A stretch of 64,000 nt of DNA from Branchiostoma floridae. Lineage: Eukaryota > Chordata > Leptocardii > Amphioxiformes > Branchiostomatidae. Numbering within the stretch: position 1 is the first letter of the stretch; every line of letters starts with the position of its first letter. The stretch is from the NCBI RefSeq assembly GCF_000003815.2, contig NC_049995.1, forward strand, positions 2,727,006-2,791,005, in the 5' to 3' direction. Below, piece after piece: positions 33,301-64,000 of this stretch. Under the pieces are notes generated by a model, which did not search any database, was not told the origin of the DNA, and was given only the letters and a program-made list of their open reading frames with translations. A program made the position numbers and the translations under genes.

Positions 33301-36300
33301 GCCACACACAAAGTACAGACAGTAGGTAAAAGTAGTCTTTTGCGGCTCTCCGACCGAAGTCAGGTACCCATCTTTACATCTAAGTGATGTGAGAAAGGTC
33401 GTGTAAAGACTTAAGTGCCTTTCCCAAGGGCACAACGACGGGGGCATGGCGGGTATCGAACTGGAGGCATGTAGGCCCCGAGCCCAACACATTATAGCTA
33501 CCAGTTACGCAACATATGGCACTATAAAAGGTTAGTTGTGGACACGGTTCACTTACATCAAAATACAAATGCATTGGGCAGGTTCCAGATCATTTTGTGA
33601 CTAAAACGAAAAAAAAATTACCTGTTGCAGCGACACGAAGACGTTCGGTGCCCTGGACATGGGTGGGGCGTCCACCCAGATCACCTTCCTCCCAACCGGA
33701 CAGTTCTACGCTAACCTGTTCCCGCTGTACATCGCGGGAAGACGGTATGACCTCTACACCAACAGCTTCCTCAAGTTCGGACTGGACCAGTACAGGCTGC
33801 AGATGTACCAACATCTCTACCGGCAGACCGCTGACAAAAACGGTACAGGATCAAAACTAATCTCCAAGCAGATCGTATGGTGCCATAAGATAGTATCAAA
33901 GCTGGCAAAGGAGTATAGCCGGCCAAAGGGAGTCAAACGGGCACCGGTATTACCAAAATATAAACACACTCCTAGGCCGGCTTCACTCGGTACTCATCTG
34001 ACAGCTTTTGATACTATCTTCCTTATGCTACCGTAGGATCTGCTTGGAGATAAGGTCAAAACTAGCTTTCAATATTGTAAATAGTCGTATCTAATATTTA
34101 CACCTTCGCCAGGAAGGTTATATTTTGGGCAGCGTTTGCAGAAGAGCAGCATAACTCGAGATTGCCTGAATGGATTGTATTGATATTCAGTATGTGGGTA
34201 GGACTTGATAAGACCTGGAGAGAAATTAGATTTTTGGCACCCTAGCGGCTTGCTACTGTAGTGCAGCGGAACTTCCAGGTTTGATTCTGGACATGCTATG
34301 AGTGGTAGACAGCTCTTGTTTGTCTACATTTGTAATCATTGATTTGTACCAATCCAAATCTTCATTGGATTTGTTTATCAATTGTTTTGCATTTTCAGGA
34401 TCGGTGTCTGTATAGTATTTAGACTTCTCTGCAAAAGAAATATGTTGATAAGGTAAAATCTTTTTGTTCCAGCCACCATTGACAGTCCTTGTGACCTGCA
34501 GGGGTACAACACCTCTGTTGACATCGGAGGCAATAAGATGGCAAAGATAAAGGGTAAGTTCTGTCAGAATATCTATTTGTGTGTTTATACGTGTTTNNNN
34601 NNNNNNNNNNNNNNNNNNNNNNNNNNNNNNNNNNNNNNNNNNNNNNNNNNNNNNNNNNNNNNNNNNNNNNNNNNNNNNNNNNNNNNNNNNNNNNNNNNNN
34701 NNNNNNNNNNNNNNNNNNNNNNNNNNNNNNNNNNNNNNNNNNNNNNNNNNNNNNNNNNNNNNNNNNNNNNNNNNNNNNNNNNNNNNNNNNNNNNNNNNNN
34801 NNNNNNNNNNNNNNNNNNNNNNNNNNNNNNNNNNNNNNNNNNNNNNNNNNNNNNNNNNNNNNNNNNNNNNNNNNNNNNNNNNNNNNNNNNNNNNNNNNNN
34901 NNNNNNNNNNNNNNNNNNNNNNNNNNNNNNNNNNNNNNNNNNNNNNNNNNNNNNNNNNNNNNNNNNNNNNNNNNNNNNNNNNNNNNNNNNNNNNNNNNNN
35001 NNNNNNNNNNNNNNCAGTGCATACTTGATATCACTTGAGGAAGGTATATTTCCTTACAGGTACCGGTAACCCTACACGGCAGTGCCGAGGGTTGGTGAGA
35101 CAGTTGCTGGGGCTGAACGACACGTGTTACACGGAGCCGTGCAGCATCGTGGGGGAGTACCAGCCGCCTGTGGGGGACACCGTGTTCTACGCTACGGCAG
35201 CCTACTACTACGTCTCGCAAGTAGGCGGTGGCGTGGGTGCGGTTCCCAAAAACGGTACGCAATTATAAACAATGCTCAATCGGTAAAGTTCCGAAGTCAA
35301 ACACAACCAATGTACGTAGTTCTCAGTTCCAACGTTTTGATGTCTATCAGACACCATCATCAAGGTTAGAATGGCTGGATCTGCTTCTCGCTAATACTTG
35401 TAGCCGATGTAGGTGGCGCTGCAGCAGCGAGAATGCTGTCCCAAACGTGGCTCAGTTTGTATCCCTCCTCATCTTTGTTCGTGACCAGAGCTGACTTTCA
35501 ATCACAAAAATGCCCTTCTAGAACAATACAAGTAAAAATCCTAACTGTGTGGACCTATGATTAACACTCGTCTGCAAGACAACAGTACCTCTGACATTAT
35601 GAACGCTGGATAACAGTCTTGTATGGGCGCTAAACAACAGTCTAGACTAGTCTAAACCTACTACGATATAAACACTGGGTAGCAGTCCTGTATGGAATAA
35701 TGATAAAATTAACACTGAACTGGACAAGTACTTCAATTAAATGATTAATAGATACATTTAGCTTCATGTTTACTTCTTATAATCAATCATGTAGGTGGGT
35801 TCACGAGCGTTAACAACATCCAAGCCAAGACCGACGACTACTGCGCACTGTCCTACGCGCAGTCCATCAACCAAACAGGGGAGTACGGTTACACCAGGTG
35901 CGTCGCCGGGCACTACCTCGCAGCGTTGCTAGGCGACGGATACAAGACTGACGTAAGCGCAGCCGATAAAGTCTACATCACTGAGGAAATTAACGGTGTA
36001 GAGATTGGTAAGAAGCACTTTTAAAATGTGGATTTCCTGTCTCTATATCTATCTGATTATATACTTATTCATCCCTTAAGAGCTCTACACATCAATCAAA
36101 CTTGACGGTCAAGTGTACTAGGAGTACGACTGTTACTTTTACCCTGAGATTTGCTATGTCTGTCTGTCTGTCTGTCTGTCTGTTCAGTTCAGTTCAGTTC
36201 AGTTTATTTATTTAGCCAGGAAAATATATCGCCTACTGGCGTTTTTCAATGTCTCCCNNNNNNNNNNNNNNNNNNNNNNNNNNNNNNNNNNNNNNNNNNN

Positions 36301-37190
36301 NNNNNNNNNNNNNNNNNNNNNNNNNNNNNNNNNNNNNNNNNNNNNNNNNNNNNNNNNNNNNNNNNNNNNNNNNNNNNNNNNNNNNNNNNNNNNNNNNNNN
36401 NNNNNNNNNNNNNNNNNNNNNNNNNNNNNNNNNNNNNNNNNNNNNNNNNNNNNNNNNNNNNNNNNNNNNNNNNNNNNNNNNNNNNNNNNNNNNNNNNNNN
36501 NNNNNNNNNNNNNNNNNNNNNNNNNNNNNNNNNNNNNNNNNNNNNNNNNNNNNNNNNNNNNNNNNNNNNNNNNNNNNNNNNNNNNNNNNNNNNNNNNNNN
36601 NNNNNNNNNNNNNNNNNNNNNNNNNNNNNNNNNNNNNNNNNNNNNNNNNNNNNNNNNNNNNNNNNNNNAGCATCGATGAAGGTTATACAGTTTTATACAG
36701 GTTATCAGTAAGATACGCCGAATAGCAAAATTACTCAAGCATCTGGAGAAGGTTCATAGTTACGGTATAAAACTTGTTCTTCAGCAAGATCTCCGATCCT
36801 CATTATCACTGACGAAATATAGCGAGTGCTGCATGAAATGTCCGACCGTTTCGAAAAACATATCTACAGTTGATTGATTGATATTTGGCTGGCCTAAAAC
36901 AGTATTGAAAAGGGATGAGTGGAGTCTACGATCTCGGAATGCCTTGTTCTTTGCGGTATCAAAAAGTATATATTTAAGCCTAAGAGCTACATGAATATTT
37001 TAATCTATAAAGTGAATCATTAATGGATTGTTTGATCGATTTATGAATTTTTCCAGGCTGGGCTCTAGGATCTATGCTGTATGAGATGTACCTACTGAAC
37101 ATCAACTTCGCTGTCGGATCTGCTAGTCACGTGACTTCTACGTCACTTGCCTTCATTTTGGCCATCATGTCCCGGATGCTGAGCTTTTAA
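30333..37190 (+). CDS. Ectonucleoside triphosphate diphosphohydrolase (apyrase, ENTPD family)
   Basis: Eight coding exons keep one frame: 30333-30557, 30987-31125, 31637-31823, 33631-33842, 34473-34553, 35060-35254, 35795-36007 and 37057-37190, giving 461 residues. The apyrase conserved regions appear in order: VIFDAGSTSTKLHVYRW (ACR1), ATAGMRLL (ACR2), EEEGVFGWITVNFLKG (ACR3), ALDMGGASTQITF (ACR4) and GWALGSML (ACR5). The Cys pattern QC..TC..PC resembles the cell-surface ENTPD1/2/3/8 group. It should split extracellular NTPs and NDPs to monophosphates with Ca or Mg. The N-terminus (MLPGIRLCLVLSAFLGGIAF) is a signal peptide or anchor. The C-terminal tail is only weakly hydrophobic. Two N gaps fall in introns. 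AATAAA is at 37366-37371. Confidence 0.92.
31857..32790. repeat. Non-autonomous mariner-like element with long inverted ends
   Basis: CGAGGGCGGTTCAAAAAGTA at the left and its inverse at the right are flanked by TA. The similarity of the arms extends about 180 bp inwards. The 930-bp element lacks a transposase frame. It sits in intron 3 of the apyrase gene, 33 bp after exon 3. Confidence 0.85.
33075..33129 (+). pseudogene. Duplicated 3' part of apyrase exon 3 inside intron 3
   Basis: These 55 bases encode GVFGWITVNFLKGVFDSKR, almost the same as the end of exon 3 (31768-31823), with an AG before and a GT after. Entry phase 1 and exit phase 2 match exon 2 and exon 4, so it could be spliced in frame, though it lacks the front of exon 3 and a pyrimidine tract. 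A further scrap of the exon 3 donor region lies at 33527-33560. Confidence 0.65.
33245..33515 (-). repeat. tRNA-derived SINE copy
   Basis: Read on the minus strand: a tRNA-like head, then a body with GTGCCCTTGGGAAAGGCACT, GGTACCTGACTTCGG and a 3' end GTGGCACTGTTAAAA...GTGCCACATTGTTC. Related copies are at 44340-44635, 52938-52995 (3' end only), 54970-55187 and 61840-61985. Confidence 0.6.
33865..34054. repeat. MITE, ATCTCCAAGCAGAT family (copy 2)
   Basis: ATCTCCAAGCAGATCGTATG at the left and ACCGTAGGATCTGCTTGGAGAT-type end at the right, with AAGATAGTATCAAAGCTGGC and its inverse inside. TCAAAACTA occurs on both flanks (9-bp duplication). It starts about 20 bp after apyrase exon 4. Confidence 0.75.
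34597..35014. other. Assembly gap (N)
   Basis: 418 unknown bases in intron 5 of the apyrase gene. Phases of the flanking exons agree, so no exon need be missing. Confidence 0.95.
36160..36222. repeat. TCTG and TTCAG simple repeats
   Basis: Tandem TCTG units pass into four TTCAG units and then TTTATTTATTTAGCCAGG, next to an assembly gap in intron 7 of the apyrase gene. Confidence 0.8.
36258..36668. other. Assembly gap (N)
   Basis: 411 unknown bases in intron 7 of the apyrase gene; exon phases on both sides agree. Confidence 0.95.
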
Positions 37191-37365
37191 TCCAATACAT
37201 CAATACAACACATGGATACCTTTACTACTTTTAACTAACTGACTGAATGTTTCGAATTCTTAACGTTACAGGTGACTAGGTGGTACTTCTTATTGGTTTT
37301 AACAACTTTTAATGCTTTTGTACTTGTTATAGTACAACTTGATGTAATGATGAATTAAAAAAAGA

Positions 37366-37371
37366 AATAAA
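37366..37371 (+). terminator. Polyadenylation signal of the apyrase gene
   Basis: AATAAA 176 bp after the TAA stop. Confidence 0.65.
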
Positions 37372-37491
37372 ATGGTCATGGAATGATAAGTCTATTTCTA
37401 CAATGTAGTGACTGTCTATATTGATTATATGATAGTCTACGATGAAACACTACGGTGCCTAGTAGTATGAATTCAGTAGAAACACATGTGT

Positions 37492-37626
<135 letters not shown>

Positions 37627-38828
37627 AAAAACAGTAACCCCAAACATACATCTGAAATAGAAAAAAATAGTTCTGTTATCTCGCGGATTGGTTGATTTGT
37701 ACGAGCGATCAATGACCCCAACGGTGTTCCAATGTTTAGACTATTGATATGATACTGGCGTTTTTCGTCAGTGACACTAGACGTAAGACACCGGATGTTA
37801 TCTGAAACGTCTGACCGTTTCCAAAACCATATCCAGTTGCTTGAGTAACTGCTTTCATTTTTTTTGTGGCATATTTGCATTTTTTCATTCCGTTTTGTAA
37901 GCCACGCTATGTTGTCTGAAGTTGCGCTGCCAGTTTGGGCACTATGCGCAGTAAGTTTTCATTCTGGACATCTTCTGAGTCGGTCAGTCCTGGTGAAGGC
38001 CACATCTTTAAAGCAAAGAAATCTGCATTTGAGTAACCCGAAGACTCACATTTCGACGGTTATTCTAAAAGATTCGTCCATTTTTTCATTTCAGTTCAAA
38101 CCGAATTGTGCATTTTATTGATAAACAAACAATGGAAATACCTGGCAATTGACGATCCATGGGAGACCCTCTACACTAGCACTGATTACCCTGGAAAATA
38201 ACAACCTATCATTAGCTTGTTCACTAGGGCTTCTTCGACCAAGGATAATATGTTCTTGCCTATGATAAAAAAATGCTTTTGGTAACGTATGTAGAAGCTA
38301 GAAGATATACATTATCATAGTTTAAGATTTGGACTGAAATCACATTTGGGCACGGACCAAAAATGCACTCAATGTTTACAAACAAACAATTGACCTTTAT
38401 TCAAACAACAACACTTTCGAATTCGAAAGACTTTTGACACCATAGTGGTCATGCTAAAACTTATGATGTAGATATAGACCTTGTCAGCTCTTAAATGGCC
38501 GTGTATATAATCTAAACATTTTTTATGATTAACACACCTTAATTTGGTACGATATTTACGCCCCCTTGCGAATTAATGAGAAATCAGCACATCCCCCATC
38601 ATAGATAGTTGTCCCTAGAATGAGTTCACGTAATTCAGGTTACGAAACGAGAGTTATTTCTTTATCTGTTTACACAATCAAAAAGATATCCAATAGAAAG
38701 TAACTCCAAACATAGAAAGTAACTCCAAACATACCAACGTTTGTAAAACATGCCACTTTAAAGTGTAAGGTTCAGATAGAGTGCCGTTTCAGTAATGACT
38801 GAGCTTCCAGTAAATAACAGCACTAGTC

Positions 38829-39373
38829 AGTTGAATTTCCATCTGTTCCAACATAAATGTGTAAATAGTCCTATGTGTAAATGTGGCCACCCTAACAAAT
38901 CAACTATACATTATTTTCTACACTGTCCTCTATACAATGATGCAAGACTTGATATGTTGTCATCTTTAACCACTATGTTCATGTAGGGTATCTTACCATT
39001 CGACCCAAGACAAACCACTGAAAATATTGTATGTTCAACTCTACTTAGGGGAAATGCACTCTTATCTCCCAATCAAAATTGTATTTTATTTGATGTCGTA
39101 TTCAAGTTCATCCAACAGACAGGTCGTTTTTAGTTTTAGTTGATTATATAGCCTTATTTGATTATTCCTAAGTTTGTAAACCATCTGCACGTTCATTCTG
39201 TTACTTGACTCCTTGTTTATTTTGACTTCGTTATCATTATCTTTTGACTATGTTATTTAGTGTTCGTTATTTTGTATGTGTGTCCTTATCTTTGTCATGT
39301 GTAAGAGGAGAAGACCCAGATAAGCAACTTTGCTTTTTGTCTAATCCTCATTAAATAAATGTGAAAAAAAAAA
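38829..39373 (+). mobile_element. 5'-truncated LINE with target-site duplication
   Basis: AACAGCACTAGTC lies at both 38816-38828 and 39374-39386, bounding a 545-bp insert that ends in AATAAATGTG and a poly-A run. The first part encodes the end of a non-LTR reverse-transcriptase protein with a Cys/His knuckle (KCVNSPMCKCGHPNKSTIHY, FLHCPLYNDAR). The insert interrupts one copy of a locally duplicated segment. The near-perfect target duplication argues for moderate age. Confidence 0.85.
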
Positions 39374-39584
39374 AAACAGCACTAGTCTAGCGTAGTTGTT
39401 AAATAGGCTTACTCACTTAACTGGCGAAGGAGAGTTATGTCTTGATCTGTTTACACAAACAAAAATATATCAAATAGAAAGTAACAACAAACATACCAAC
39501 TATTGTAAAACATGCCACACTCAAGCGCAAGTTTTAGATGGAGCGTTTCAATGATGGCCGATTGACTGAGATTCCAGTAATACC

Positions 39585-39826
39585 CCCTTTCGGCTTTCCA
39601 CTACGACGGCGCTCTCGCCGCGCTCTCTCTGCGACCTAAAATTTGACATATCCCTCAACGAATTGTATAGAAAAGAAACGAATCTTTTTACACTTTCTGT
39701 ATTTGTCGTCTTTTCAGTCACACTTACGTTTTGTATGATATACCCAGTGTGAAAGCGAAGGTTACGCATATCCTATGTAGGTCGCAGTGAGAGCGCAGCG
39801 CGATCGCCGTCTAGTGGAAAGGGGGT
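39585..39826. repeat. MITE of about 240 bp with 45-bp inverted ends
   Basis: CCCCCTTTCGGCTTTCCACTA...GACGGCG...CGCGCTCTC...CTGCGACCTA is mirrored at the right by TAGGTCGCAGTGAGAGCGCA...GTCTAGTGGAAAGGGGG. The interior is AT-rich. No transposase is present. The target seems to be TA-rich. Confidence 0.8.
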
Positions 39827-41999
39827 CTATAGAACAGCGCTAACATTTTGTCGTAGTTGCTCAATCAACTCACTCAACTGGACGAAAAGTAGGCTATCAC
39901 CCTTAGGGCCAGGCGTAGTCGAGGCCACCATATTCCATCGGTGGTAAGCAGGGCCGGGGACGAGTTTCTCCACCCTAAAACACCTGCGTTTCAACCCTAA
40001 CCAGGTTTTTTTAGTACTACAGGTGTAGTACAATAGGCCTTGGTGGGGTAGAGTACAAGCGGGAACTTTCAGAGTGAGGTATCTGAGTTGGATTGCTGTG
40101 TTAAGTGTCTGCAAAGTTCATACACCTCTATCAGCGTGAGTGGACCGAATCAACCCACCCAGATGGCCTCTATGTGAGTACAACAATGTTTTTAGGACAA
40201 ATGGTTATAGAATCCAGTCTAAGAGATGCTTTAATAGCTTATACGGAATCATCATGTACAAGACGATGCCTTAAGAATGTAATGGTTAAGTCTTTGCTCT
40301 AGTGTAGGGTCGATAAGTACTTAAATGACGTAATAGAGCATTTGGTAGGACTACTTTCACACACCTGTCGTGTATAACTGCCTTAAGAAATGTACACAGG
40401 TGCTCATTTGGACGCTTGACAGTGTTCCTTTGTATATATGTACACCGTTGTGCATTGATATTAGCGCGTCTTTCAATTTTTCATCTTTTGTTACATTTGT
40501 TACATTGTATTATTTTGGTTATCGTTCGCACTCGCACGTGTGTATGTTTCTAGTTATATAGACGATTCCTGACACAATTACATACACATTATAGGTATCA
40601 AGATTTGTAACCATAGTAAAACATTTGAATTGTGACTAGATAGTTTGGTATTTGTAGGATTTTGAGGAAAAAACTTAAGATCGCGAGGTTTGTTGAAATG
40701 GGCTGTCCCCTGAATTTGGGTCAGAAGAACACGATGCCCCGCCCCCCCTCCCTCCAGCAAAATACTGACATTGCATTATTTCTGCTGTACAGTACTACTA
40801 GTATATCTTTTTCAAGTCGCCATCTTGGAAATTATAGAACACAGATCATTCATTCTACTGTAACTTTTGCTTTTTTTCATCGCGTTCTATTTATGTAGTC
40901 TTAATGTGCATCAAATTCCTTCCTAATTTCAAAGATAACTACTATGAAAGCATAACCGTACGGTGTTTCTTGAACAAAGGCAGAAACAAAGCACCAAGAG
41001 AAAAAATCTAATGAGAACATCATAACAGACTATTAGCACGAATTTACTAAAAGATGATAATTCAAAAATGAAAATGAAAATAAAACTCATCAAAAGCAGC
41101 AAACTGAACTAATTTTTGACCTGGAAAACCGAAAACGAACACTTACACCAAATTCTGTTTCAGATATGTTCATGTAGTATGTAACTATCAAGCATGAACT
41201 TTCAGCTGGATTGTTAATTGAAGACCTGGGGTTGTTGTCTATCAATTGTATAGTATTTACTGACTGCCATTTAGGCACTCAAACGTGCGAAACACTCCAC
41301 GCTTTGTGGATTATCGGGCAAATTATCGCCAATCCCTTCTCTATCTCTCAAAAGAGCTGAACACACTATAACCAGAAGAACGAATTCCATTGTTATGTTT
41401 TTCCATCTGATATCATTGAGAGTTTCGGTGGAGCTGATCAACAGTTAAGAGTTAATGACCCGCCCCGATGTGTATATAACGCCTGGTCCTTTGCTATAAC
41501 CACCGAATAAAACTACCGAGTGAGCGAATGATACGAAACCTTACGTCGAACCGACGTCGTTTTTATCTCGAGCTCCGTGAAACGGAGGTATTGCTTTAGA
41601 TCTGCATGTTTTCTTGTGTAGGTGTGTGTCCGTAATCATTTAGATATCGTTACGCGATATGAGGCGAATAACTTCAGACTGGCAGGATGGGAAGGTTGGA
41701 TTGGCCAGGGTCCAAAGTTGGTCTCGTGGGCTAGCAAGACACTGCAAAGGCAAATATGGGGGGGGGGGGGGGCAAATTCACTATAATGATAAAACAAGAA
41801 AGTCACAACTATGGATAATATATTCGCGGAAGTATGGTACATGTATCTTCTATTTCGGGTTCCTCATGTTTAGGAATAGGCACAGACCTGAGAATATTTA
41901 AAAAAAAAGCACTAGGCAAAGTTTAAGCGCCGTACCCTTTTCGAGGCCGTATGGGCAGTGGGTTGTTATCCACTGTGTCAAGGGCTCTGTTATGGAGAT

Positions 42000-42165
42000 T
42001 TTACATCCCTAACCGTAGTCAGGTAGCCATTTTCACACCTGGTAGAATAAAGTGCTTTTCCCAAGGGCACAACATCGGTGAAATGCCAGTAGATTCGAAC
42101 CCAATGCTTCGGGGTTCTGGGCCACGCACGTTAACCATTACGCCAACAGAACGCCACAAAAGAAC
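42000..42165 (-). repeat. tRNA-derived SINE copy
   Basis: In plus text it carries AAAGTGCTTTTCCCAAGGGC, then ATTCGAACCCAATGC and a tRNA-head-like end, as in the other minus-orientation copies. Confidence 0.5.
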
Positions 42166-42545
42166 CCACTATAATTTTCAAAAGAATTAAGGGTAGGTCT
42201 CGCCCTGATATGAGTGGATCAAGAGTTTTCAGTCGCATGTCCACCTATTGTTTATCTTTTTCACCTTCGTGCACCCAAGTCCTAACCTTTGTGTTCAATC
42301 AAATGTGCTCAGCTTTTGGAATTCACCCTCTGGCTGTAGAGAAAATTACTGTCCGTCAGTACTGGACAATACAATGGACCGAGTGTTGCTGTGCTCCCGG
42401 TCATATTCGGTGTGACTCGAGGTATTGGAGCGAAGAATTGTATTTGTTCCACCACACCAGTTATTACGTACAGACACAGGGTACTGGCTTAGGAAACTGG
42501 CCCAACTGCCCGACATGTCAGGGTCGTGTGATATTTAACCCTTAT

Positions 42546-42862
42546 ATGCTCAGGTGCCCATATGTTCCAACTCTATTTTCTGTCGATCCTATGTGTACAT
42601 GTTCCGTGCCCATATGTTCTGACGACCCTATGTGTTCCGTTCCCTTGTGTTCTGACCACCCTATGTGTGCCCCAACACTCCTAAGTTCTCACGCCCCTAT
42701 GTTTCGGCACGAATATATGTTCCGACATCCATGTATGGTCCGACACCCATATGTTCCGACATCTCTATGTGTTCCAGTGCCCATATGTTCCAACCCTACT
42801 TTCGGACGATCCTATGTGTTCCGTGCTCTTGAGCTCTGACGACTCTATGTGCTCGGCGCCTC
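42546..42862. repeat. Degenerate minisatellite (CCTATGTGTTCCG-type units)
   Basis: About a dozen diverged units of the type TATGTTCCGACACCCA or CCTATGTGTTCCGTGC follow one another. The plus frames through it give repeating YVPT and MCSVP strings, an effect of the repeat and not evidence of a gene. Confidence 0.7.
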
Positions 42863-43387
42863 CAACCATTAGCCGAATTCGGCATAATCTACCGAACTGG
42901 AAAATCTACTCTGTCACATGGGGTGGGGGTCGGTGACCTGTGAACATTGGACAAATCACAAGAAATGCGTTATTGAAAGCACATAGGCTGTTTATATCGC
43001 TGTCGAAAATGTCATTTAGCTAGAGCTCGCGGATTTGCAATCGCATGCAAACACTTCTTTCACTAGAGTCAGAGGTTGTCATGCGTAGCTTGTGCCGTCC
43101 ACATATTTATCAAGACTTTATTAACACATGCAGTGAACAGTTACCTAAACGTGTGTTCGTGTATGTATGTGTGTGTGTGTTTGACTTTTGTGCGTGTGCA
43201 TATGCTTGTGTATGTTTGTGTGTGTACACGTGTGTGCATGCATATTTCTGAGTACATGTGTTTCGGGCGAGAATTCGAAGTGCATTACACACGTGCACAG
43301 ACGAAGTTAGACGTAAGATTTTGTGAACACGTACTGTTCATATATAGGGCACGCAGCTAAAAAATTTACTTGTCGTTCCGATCTCAG

Positions 43388-64000
<20,613 letters not shown>

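Noticed and set aside
34538-35262. Long reading frames across 34597-35014
   Set aside because: They run through Ns and carry no information. The same applies to frames at 36151-36738 and 49962-50162.
39827-40114. 95-codon minus frame
   Set aside because: No signal, domain or splice context; lies next to a MITE in repeat-rich DNA.
41440-41580. TATA-like box followed by AATAAA, resembling part of an LTR
   Set aside because: No paired terminal repeat, no target duplication and no element body nearby. At most an unproven fossil.
42210-42839. 209-codon plus frame
   Set aside because: The second half is minisatellite, the first half has no domain or splice support.

Overview
The window is animal genomic DNA, most likely from a cephalochordate (amphioxus, Branchiostoma-like). 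That assignment is an inference. It rests on short GT-AG exons with conserved phases, a steroid-sulfatase type gene in tandem copies, a heavily domain-shuffled extracellular gene, many small inverted-repeat transposons, tRNA-derived SINEs, CR1/L2-like LINEs, and draft-style N gaps (34597-35014, 36258-36668, 50009-50108). There are no bacterial operon features.

Layout. (1) 1-8 kb: the 5' part of a small Cys-rich secreted protein gene on the minus strand (exons 3680-3746 and 2630-2737) and a secreted helical 407-residue protein with no recognised family (minus, 4432-5655). (2) 8.6-28 kb: three steroid-sulfatase-like genes. A (minus, 9455-13982) and B (plus, 14872-20314) are head to head, and C (plus, 22002-27802) follows B. 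All three have seven coding exons of matching length and phase (only C exon 4 is 9 bp longer), the CTPSR active-site motif, a signal peptide and a central hydrophobic hairpin. (3) 30.3-37.2 kb: an ecto-apyrase (ENTPD family) gene in eight coding exons. (4) 37.4-43.4 kb: gene-poor DNA with microsatellites, a 5'-truncated LINE with target duplication, an inverted-repeat element, a SINE copy and a degenerate minisatellite. (5) 43.4-64.0 kb: one large plus-strand gene, open at both ends here. It encodes signal peptide, vWA, EGF, vWD-C8-TIL-TILa, kringle, EGF, vWA, EGF, vWD-C8-TIL-TILa, kringle. A 1008-codon CR1/L2-like LINE with an open reading frame sits in one of its introns.

How they work together. 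Animal neighbours need not share a pathway. The sulfatases should hydrolyse sulfate esters such as steroid sulfates in the ER lumen. The apyrase should hydrolyse nucleoside tri- and diphosphates at or outside the cell surface. The modular gene should be a secreted matrix, adhesion or mucus-type protein. Almost every gene seen carries a signal peptide. The most novel item is the modular gene: an internal duplication of a vWA-EGF-vWD-C8-TIL-TILa-kringle block with phase-1 borders. Intron phases show that coding exons of its first vWD domain are missing from the visible sequence and most likely lie in the 50009-50108 assembly gap. Also notable are a repeated motif containing an IR1-like GGTCATTGACC core, and an E-box plus CRE composite just inside the same intron of all three sulfatases.
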